DNA from: Streptomyces sp. TLI_171
Lineage (GTDB): Bacteria > Actinomycetota > Actinomycetes > Streptomycetales > Streptomycetaceae
DNA length: 64,000 nt
Assembly: GCF_003610255.1 (NCBI RefSeq)
Contig: NZ_RAPS01000001.1
Coordinates: forward strand, 4,092,001 to 4,156,000
Direction of reading: 5' to 3'
Below are positions 58,749-64,000 of the stretch, piece by piece (position 1 is the first letter of the stretch; every line of letters starts with the position of its first letter). A program made the translations under genes and the position numbers. The notes under the pieces are model-generated. The model worked only from the letters and a program-made list of their open reading frames with translations, had not been told where the DNA came from and searched no databases.

Positions 58749-58810
58749 CGTCTCCGGGGGACGCGAAAAGCGATGGTGGGGGCGGGAGTCGGGGACTAGC
58801 GTGCCGAGGC

Positions 58811-59632
58811 ATGAGCAGTAGGCAGCGGGCCATGGCCACGCAGAACGAGGAGATCGCCGACCGGGGCGAGTACCGGAGTGTCACCGGGTCGATGGTGCGG
58901 ATCGCCGAGGAGCTGGCCGCGGCCCGGGCCGGGACGGTCAGTTACCCGCCCGACGCGGAGTTCGGGCCGGGCCCCGGGCCGCTGGCGGGGAAGGCCGAGG
59001 TCACCGGCGAGGGCAGCATGCAGGCGGCGGCCCGGCTGCTCGCCGAGGGCGGGCGGAGCGTCGCGGTGCTGAACTTCGCGTCCGCGCGCAGCCCCGGCGG
59101 CGGCTACCTGCGCGGGGCGAAGGCGCAGGAGGAGGACGTGTGCCGCAGCTCGCTGCTGTACCGCTGCCTGCTGGAGGCCCCGGACTACTACGAGGCGCAC
59201 CGGGCCTCCACCGACCTGCACTACAGCCACCGGGTGATCTGGTCGCCCGGCGTGCCGGTGATCCGGGACGAGCGCGGGGACCTGCTGGCGGCCACCCGCC
59301 GGGTCGGCTTCCTGACCTCGCCGGCGCCCAACGCGGGCCAGCTGGCGCTGCGTTCGCCCGGCGCGGCGCTCGATCTCGGCCCGGTGCTGGCCGAACGGGC
59401 CGCCCGGGTGCTGGCAGTGGCCGCCCGGCACGGCGTGCGGGAGCTGGTGCTCGGCGCCTGGGGCTGCGGGGTGTTCCGCAACGACCCGGCCGAGGTGGCG
59501 GCGGCGTTCGGGCAGGCGCTGGAGGGCTGGGGTGCGGCCTTCGACCGGGTGGTCTTCGCGGTCTGGGACCGCGCCGTGCCCTCGGCGAACCGGGCGGCGT
59601 TCGAGGCCCGGTTCGGAGCACCCGGGGCGTGA
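58811..59632 (+). CDS. Microbial PARG-like (TIGR02452) macrodomain protein
   Basis: 273 residues. The PARG signature is clear: NFASARSPGGGYLRGAKAQE followed by EDVCRSSLLY (GGG-x6-8-QEE, catalytic Glu pair), plus GAWGCGVFRNDPAEVA. Bacterial-type poly(ADP-ribose) glycohydrolases remove ADP-ribose from proteins; the family is found in Streptomyces where a PARP-like enzyme may exist elsewhere. No PARP or toxin gene lies next to it, so an antitoxin role is possible but unproven. ATG at 58811. Confidence 0.88.
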   Translation: MSSRQRAMATQNEEIADRGEYRSVTGSMVRIAEELAAARAGTVSYPPDAEFGPGPGPLAGKAEVTGEGSMQAAARLLAEGGRSVAVLNFASARSPGGGYLRGAKAQEEDVCRSSLLYRCLLEAPDYYEAHRASTDLHYSHRVIWSPGVPVIRDERGDLLAATRRVGFLTSPAPNAGQLALRSPGAALDLGPVLAERAARVLAVAARHGVRELVLGAWGCGVFRNDPAEVAAAFGQALEGWGAAFDRVVFAVWDRAVPSANRAAFEARFGAPGA

Positions 59633-59639
59633 CGGGGCG

Positions 59640-59939
59640 TCAGTCGCCGGTGGCCAGGGCGGAGGCGGCCGCCACCACGCCCGTCACGGCCAGGACGGCC
59701 GGCCAGGCGCCGATCTTCTTCGCCAGCGGGTGGGAGCCGCCGAACGCGGCCAGGTACAGCGCGGTCAGGCCGGCCGCGGCGGGTGCGCCCGAGCGGCGGG
59801 ACCAGCGGACCGCGGCGGTGGTGCCGGCGGCGGCCAGCACGGCGCCGCCCAGCTCGCGGCGGCCGGAGAACCGGGCGGCCGCGTAGCCGCCGATCAGGCC
59901 GGTGGCGGCGACGGCGGCGGTGGCGGGGAAACGGGCCAC
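59640..59939 (-). CDS. Small membrane protein
   Basis: 99 residues from a GTG start with AAGGAG upstream. Three hydrophobic segments (about 5-25, 45-65, 78-97) and RRELGGAVLAAAGTTAAVRW between. No family recognised beyond a generic actinobacterial small membrane protein. Convergent with the PARG gene (7 bp between stops). Confidence 0.7.
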   Translation of the reverse strand: MARFPATAAVAATGLIGGYAAARFSGRRELGGAVLAAAGTTAAVRWSRRSGAPAAAGLTALYLAAFGGSHPLAKKIGAWPAVLAVTGVVAAASALATGD

Positions 59940-60043
59940 GGGACGGGCTCCTTCACGACGGTGGTCGGTGGACGCAGCGTCCACGGTAACGCTCCTAACG
60001 AGCCGACTGCGGGCCGGGAGACGGGGGTTGGGATACTCCTGCC

Positions 60044-61216
60044 GTGACGTACCAAGAGCTTGCGCAACCGGGGGACGGCGAGCTGCGGGCTAGCCCGCTG
60101 GAACTCTTCTTCGACCTGGTCTTCGTCTTCGTGATCACCCAGCTCACCGCGAGCCTGGCCCACCACCTCACCCCGGGCGGACTCGCCCGGGTGCTGGTGA
60201 TGCTGGCGGTGATCTGGTGGATGTACGACGCCTACATCTGGGTGGCCAACGCGCTGCCGCCACGCACCCACGCCCGGCGCGGCCTGATGCTGCTCGGCAT
60301 GGGCTGCTTCCTGGTCATCGCGCTGAGCGTGCCGCGCGCCTTCGAGGGCGGCGGCGGGACCTTCGGCTGGGCGTACCTGGTGGTGGTCGCCGTGCACACC
60401 GGGATGTTCGCCGGCGCCGGGGTCAGGCTCGGGGCGGTGGCCCGGATGGGCGGGCTGAACGTGATCGGCTCCGCCCTGGTGATCACCGGCGGCTACCTCC
60501 GCGGCGGCCCCGAACTGGTGCTCTGGATGATCGCGTTCGGTTTCCAGTTCGCCATCCCGTACCTGGTCGACCTGCCGCGCTTCCAACTGCGCGCCGACCA
60601 CTTTGTGGAGCGCCACGGACTGGTGGTGATCATCGCGTTCGGCGAGACCGTGATCGCCACGGGCGTGGGCATCGGCGACGCCGAGCTCACCCCGGCGCTG
60701 ATCGGCACCGCGCTGCTCGCGCTGCTGGTCTGCGTCGGCCTGTGGTGGGCGTACTTCGGCGCGGACGACGAGGAGCGGGCCGTGCACGCGATGGCCGGCC
60801 TCGACGACGCCCGCCGCAACCTGTTGGCGATCAAGGTCTACAACATCGGGCACTACGCCCTGCTGCTGTCCGTCATCCTGTTCGCGACCGGCGCCAAGAG
60901 CGCCACCGCGCACCCGCTGGCGCCGCTGCACCTGCCCGAGGCGCTCGCGCTGGCCGGCGGTCCCGCGCTGTTCCTGCTCGCCAACGCGGGCATCCGCCAC
61001 ACCCTCGCGCTCGGCCCGCGCTCCCTGCGGCTGCTGGCCGCGGCGCTGGTGCTGGTCGCCGTCCCGCTCGGCACCGGGCTCTCCGCGGTGGCCCAACTCC
61101 TCGCCACCGTCGTGGCGCTGGGGCTGGCCTTCGCGGTGGAGGACCGGCGGGAGGCGGTCGGTCAGGCCGGGCCGAGCGCGCGCAGCGCGGCCAGCTCGTC
61201 CGCGGTCGCGCCGTGA
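60044..61216 (+). CDS. Low temperature requirement protein A (LtrA) family membrane protein
   Basis: 390 residues from a GTG start. Many helices; the LtrA hallmarks are RASPLELFFDLVFVFVITQL at the N-terminus, WWMYDAYIWVANALPPRTHA and EERAVHAMAGLDDARRNLLA. LtrA is needed for growth at low temperature in Listeria; its mechanism is unknown and possibly transport-related. The 3' end overlaps the convergent phosphatase gene by 55 bp. Confidence 0.9.
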   Translation: MTYQELAQPGDGELRASPLELFFDLVFVFVITQLTASLAHHLTPGGLARVLVMLAVIWWMYDAYIWVANALPPRTHARRGLMLLGMGCFLVIALSVPRAFEGGGGTFGWAYLVVVAVHTGMFAGAGVRLGAVARMGGLNVIGSALVITGGYLRGGPELVLWMIAFGFQFAIPYLVDLPRFQLRADHFVERHGLVVIIAFGETVIATGVGIGDAELTPALIGTALLALLVCVGLWWAYFGADDEERAVHAMAGLDDARRNLLAIKVYNIGHYALLLSVILFATGAKSATAHPLAPLHLPEALALAGGPALFLLANAGIRHTLALGPRSLRLLAAALVLVAVPLGTGLSAVAQLLATVVALGLAFAVEDRREAVGQAGPSARSAASSSAVAP

Positions 61217-61863
61217 TTGAGCAGGTAGGCGTCGAGTGAGCCGTGCAGCTCGTGGATCCGGGCGAGCGCGGCCCGCAGGTGGACGGCGTCCACCGGGCGG
61301 GAGAGCCGCTCGACGCCCGCTTCGTCCAGGTAGCTGACCGGGCCCTTGTCCAGGCCGAGGCCGACGTTGGAACGCAGGAAGTCGACCACCACCTCGGCCT
61401 CGGACAGGCCCGCGAGGGTCTGCAGGACGGCGATGGTCAGGCCGGTGCGGTCCTTGCCGACCGCGCAGTGCACCAGCACCGGAGTGCCGGCCGCGAGCGC
61501 GCGGACGGCCGCGACGATCGCGATCCCGCCGGTCTCGGCCATGAACGGGTACAGCGCCGCCTGGTCCTCGGGCCACACCCGGTCGGTGGTGGCCGGGTCC
61601 GGCAGCATCGGCAGGTGCAGGTACCGGACCTCCTCGCCGAACGCCGGGTCCGGCCAGTTGGCGATCTCCACGGTGCTGCGCAGGTCGATGACGGTGCGGA
61701 TGCCGAGCTCCGCGAACCGGGAGACGCCTTCCGCGGTCAGCCGGTTCAGGCTCGACGAGCGGAACAGCAGGCCGGGGCGGTAGACCCCGGCCCCCGCGTC
61801 GCGGAGGTTGGGCACGTCGGGGAGGTCGAGGAACGGCGCGGCGGCGATGTCGGTCTCGGTCAT
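61162..61863 (-). CDS. Tyrosine-protein phosphatase (PtpB-like dual-specificity type)
   Basis: 233 residues. P-loop VHCAVGKDRTGLTIAVLQTL (C-x5-R) with the following Thr-Gly; N-terminal NLRDAGAGVYRPGLLFRSSS is the N-L-R-D motif of the PtpB/Siw14-like group. Mycobacterial PtpB is secreted; this one shows no signal. May also dephosphorylate phosphoinositides (family knowledge). The stop end overlaps ltrA by 55 bp on the opposite strand. Confidence 0.9.
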   Translation of the reverse strand: MTETDIAAAPFLDLPDVPNLRDAGAGVYRPGLLFRSSSLNRLTAEGVSRFAELGIRTVIDLRSTVEIANWPDPAFGEEVRYLHLPMLPDPATTDRVWPEDQAALYPFMAETGGIAIVAAVRALAAGTPVLVHCAVGKDRTGLTIAVLQTLAGLSEAEVVVDFLRSNVGLGLDKGPVSYLDEAGVERLSRPVDAVHLRAALARIHELHGSLDAYLLNHGATADELAALRALGPA

Positions 61864-62009
61864 GCGGTCAACGGTAGGTGCGGGGGCGGACGTCGCGTCC
61901 CGGCGTTGACCGAACCGGTACCGCCGGATCCGCGATGTTCATATGAACGTCTGATCCGAGGTGGTCCGGGAGCGACGGCCCGCGGAGATGGCGCCGTCCG
62001 CGGTGGGCC

Positions 62010-62762
62010 TCAGCGACCGCCGGCCGCGTCCAGGAACGCGCCGGTGACGTACGAGGCGGCAGGGGACAGCAGGTAGAGGATCGTCTCGGCGATCTCCTCC
62101 GGCTGCCCGCCGCGGCCCATCGGCAGGTTCGGGCCGACCCGGTCGACCCGGCCCGGCTCCCCGCCCAGCGCGTGGATGCCGGTGTGGATCAGGCCCGGGC
62201 GTACGGCGTTGACCCGGATGCCCTCGCCCGCGACCTCCAGCGCCAGCCCCGTGGTCATCGAGTCCAGCGCGCCCTTGGACGCCGCGTAGTCCACGTACTC
62301 GTTCGGCGAACCCAACCGGGACGCCGCCGAGCCGACGTTGACGATCGCCCCGCCCCGGCCGCCGTACCGGGTCGACATCCGCCGCACCGCCGCGCCCGCG
62401 CACAGGAACGGGCCGGTGATGTTGGCCGTCCAGATCCGGGTCAGCCGCGCCTCGTCCAACTCGTCCAGCCGGCACTGCCGCTCCAGCGTGCCGGCGTTGT
62501 TCACCAGCGCGGTCAGCGGGCCGAGTTCGCGCTCCGCGGTGTCGAACAGCCGCTCCACCTCGGCCCCGGTGGTGACGTCCGCGCGGACCGCGACCGCGGT
62601 GCCGCCCGCCGCCCGGATCCGCTCCACCACTCCGGCCGCCGCGGCGTCGTCGGTGCGGTAGTTCACGCACACCCGGTAGCCGCGCCCGGCGGCCAGCAGC
62701 GCGGTGGCCGCGCCGATGCCGCGCCCGCCACCGGTGACCACCAGTACCTCGTCCAGCGCCAT
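62010..62762 (-). CDS. Short-chain dehydrogenase/reductase
   Basis: 250 residues, classical SDR. TGGGRGIGAATALLAAGRG (Rossmann, T-G-x3-G-x-G), NNAGT, the active Ser in VNVGSAASRLGSPNEY, and YVDYAASKG (Y-x3-K). Sequence resembles the 3-oxoacyl-ACP reductase/glucose-dehydrogenase-like class (VRPGLIHTGIHALGG..). NAD(P) preference not certain from the sequence. Divergent from the transglutaminase-like gene. Confidence 0.92.
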   Translation of the reverse strand: MALDEVLVVTGGGRGIGAATALLAAGRGYRVCVNYRTDDAAAAGVVERIRAAGGTAVAVRADVTTGAEVERLFDTAERELGPLTALVNNAGTLERQCRLDELDEARLTRIWTANITGPFLCAGAAVRRMSTRYGGRGGAIVNVGSAASRLGSPNEYVDYAASKGALDSMTTGLALEVAGEGIRVNAVRPGLIHTGIHALGGEPGRVDRVGPNLPMGRGGQPEEIAETILYLLSPAASYVTGAFLDAAGGR

Positions 62763-62861
62763 GCCGACGTCCCTTCGTCCACTGACCTCTGCCGACCGAC
62801 GGTAGTCCATCAGGTGAAACCCCTTTGCCCGGGCCCGAGTCCGAACCGCAGCATCACGGAC

Positions 62862-63479
62862 ATGGACCCATCCGTCTCCCCGAACGGCCCGCTGCGGGCC
62901 GCACACCCGGACCCGGCCGCGTACCTGGCCGCCGACGAGGTCATCGACCACGACCACCCGGCGATCGTCGAGCGGGCCGCCGCCCTGCGCCGCTCCGACC
63001 CGGTGGCCACCGCGGAGGCGGTGTTCGAGTTCGTCCGCGACCGGATCGCCCACTCCGCCGACATCGGGTACTGGTCGGCCGCCTACCGGGCCTCCGACGT
63101 GCTCGCCGCCGGCAACGCCATCTGCCACGGCAACGCCCACCTGCTGGCCGCGCTGCTGCGCGCCAACGGCCTCCCCGCCGGGCTCTGCTACCAGCGCCTG
63201 GAGGTGCTGCACGGCCTCAACGGCGTCCTGCTGCCCGGCAGTTCGTGGTGGGTCCGGCTGGACCCGCGGGGCAACCGAAACGGTGCCGACGGCCACTTCG
63301 CGACCACCCCCGCCGCCGAACGGACCGCCTGGCCGAGTGACGCCTCCCGCGGGGAGCACCACTACGGGACGGTGTACGCGGCCGTGCCGCCGGTGCTGCT
63401 GGAGGGTCTGCGGCGGGGCGTGCCGGGCACCGCCGGCTACGGCTACCTGCCGCCCGAAATCCCGGACCCTGCTGCCTAG
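62862..63479 (+). CDS. Transglutaminase-like (papain-fold) protein
   Basis: 205 residues. Catalytic Cys is probably in AAGNAICHGNAHLLAALLRA (Cys followed by H-G-N), His in WWVRLDPRGN-like surroundings, and Asp in the following strand (GADGHFATTP). Start region MDPSVSPNGPLRAAHPDPAA. Cytoplasmic; such small transglutaminase-like proteins are peptidases or scaffold enzymes of unknown substrate. ATG at 62862. Confidence 0.85.
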   Translation: MDPSVSPNGPLRAAHPDPAAYLAADEVIDHDHPAIVERAAALRRSDPVATAEAVFEFVRDRIAHSADIGYWSAAYRASDVLAAGNAICHGNAHLLAALLRANGLPAGLCYQRLEVLHGLNGVLLPGSSWWVRLDPRGNRNGADGHFATTPAAERTAWPSDASRGEHHYGTVYAAVPPVLLEGLRRGVPGTAGYGYLPPEIPDPAA

Positions 63480-63520
63480 TTCTTCGTGGTTCGGTGCTTC
63501 GTGGTGGAGCTCTTCGTGGT

Positions 63521-64000
63521 TCAGCCGGAGGAGGCGCGGAGGGCGGCGAGCTTCGGGGCGCGGCTCTTCGGCGAGTCCAGGCTGAAACCGCGGGCGTCGC
63601 CCAGGTCCTCCCGCACGAACTCCTCGGCGGACCCGATCGCGGCGCGCAGCGCGCTGTCCATCGGCACGAACAACTGGTGCACCAGCTCCCGCTGTTCGGG
63701 GTCGTACTCCCACAAGCCGACGATCCGGCCGCGGTCCACCACCAGATGGGTCTGCGGGTCCGCCTCGCTGCCGAAGCTCCGCCCGGTGCGGGACGCCGGG
63801 ACGGGGCGGCCCGCGTCCCGCACGTCGACCAGCCGGGCCAGGTCACGGTGCAGCAGGTGCAGGCCGTCGATCCCCGCGACCAGCGCGTACGCGGGCTCGG
63901 TCGGAACGGTGAACTCCTGGAACTCCTGCATGAGTTCGGGCGGCATGAGGAGATCGGTGCCGGGCAGCGGCTCCAGGTGCAGCGGCGCCAGCGCGGCCTT
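63521..64000 (-). CDS. C-terminal part of an unrecognised protein, start beyond window
   Basis: Open frame from beyond the right edge to a stop at 63521; at least 159 residues visible. Phrases: KAALAPLHLEPLPGTDLLMP, FTVPTEPAYALVAGIDGLHL, SFGSEADPQTHLVVDRGRIV, GLWEYDPEQRELVHQLFVPM. No confident family; the last part hints at a winged-helix or AlkZ-like DNA-binding protein but this is weak. Not enough sequence to judge function. Confidence 0.6.
   Translation of the reverse strand, partial: KAALAPLHLEPLPGTDLLMPPELMQEFQEFTVPTEPAYALVAGIDGLHLLHRDLARLVDVRDAGRPVPASRTGRSFGSEADPQTHLVVDRGRIVGLWEYDPEQRELVHQLFVPMDSALRAAIGSAEEFVREDLGDARGFSLDSPKSRAPKLAALRASSG

Overview
The window is high-GC, gene-dense actinobacterial DNA. 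Codon bias, frequent GTG starts, bldC, valine dehydrogenase, WXG100 proteins and the overall gene set point to a Streptomycetaceae chromosome (Streptomyces or Kitasatospora). Most of it looks like conserved chromosomal core, with accessory or decayed patches around 13.5-19 kb and 42-56 kb.

Layout. 1-2.6 kb: start of serS and pheA, separated by a cluster of DnaA-box-like 9-mers. 2.7-9 kb: a leftward copper/haem envelope block (membrane protein, YcnI, SCO1, PCuAC, CopC-CopD fusion, Dyp peroxidase), the last genes overlapping by 4 bp. 9-16 kb: regulators and small enzymes, including a TetR-hydrolase pair with an operator palindrome, a ~137-bp tandem repeat running out of the hydrolase gene, and a 43-residue membrane peptide. 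16-20.8 kb: an orphan argJ behind a palindrome, a sigma factor broken and fused to a propeller-like protein, pirin behind a 40-bp palindrome, and an SseB protein. 21-29 kb: acyl-CoA dehydrogenase, M18 aminopeptidase, NHL-thioredoxin protein, a kinase of the APH family, LURP-one and DUF350 proteins, and a GNAT enzyme. 29-34.7 kb: purine genes (purA, purF, purM), a DAG-kinase-like protein and DUF3073. 35-42.5 kb: vdh, bldC, tRNA-Asp and hrpA.

42.6-49.2 kb: a type VII secretion-like pair (WXG100 protein plus NlpC/P60 effector), a PGPGW membrane protein, then a tightly overlapping operon of XRE repressor, ImmA/IrrE metallopeptidase, MAB_1171c-type membrane protein and MpaB/DUF2236-like oxygenase, followed by a glycosyltransferase. 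49.2-54 kb: secreted amidase, a divergent VOC/TetR pair, a decayed SMI1/KNR4 gene, and a tRNA cluster (Glu, Asp, Phe). A second 3' half of tRNA-Phe lies 0.9 kb from the intact gene and encloses a Uma2 nuclease gene, the footprint of a small integrated or duplicated element. 54-64 kb: zincin, two fluoride channels plus a decayed partial copy, a Ser/Pro-rich lipoprotein, a DEAD-box helicase with a repetitive RGG-like tail, a PARG-like macrodomain enzyme, LtrA, a tyrosine phosphatase, an SDR, a transglutaminase-like protein and a gene cut by the window end.

Best candidates for something under-described: the XRE-ImmA-MAB_1171c-MpaB operon, the WXG100/NlpC pair, the sigma-propeller fusion, the DnaA-box cluster, and the tRNA-Phe/Uma2 element. 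All functions are inferred from reading the sequence; no database search was run.
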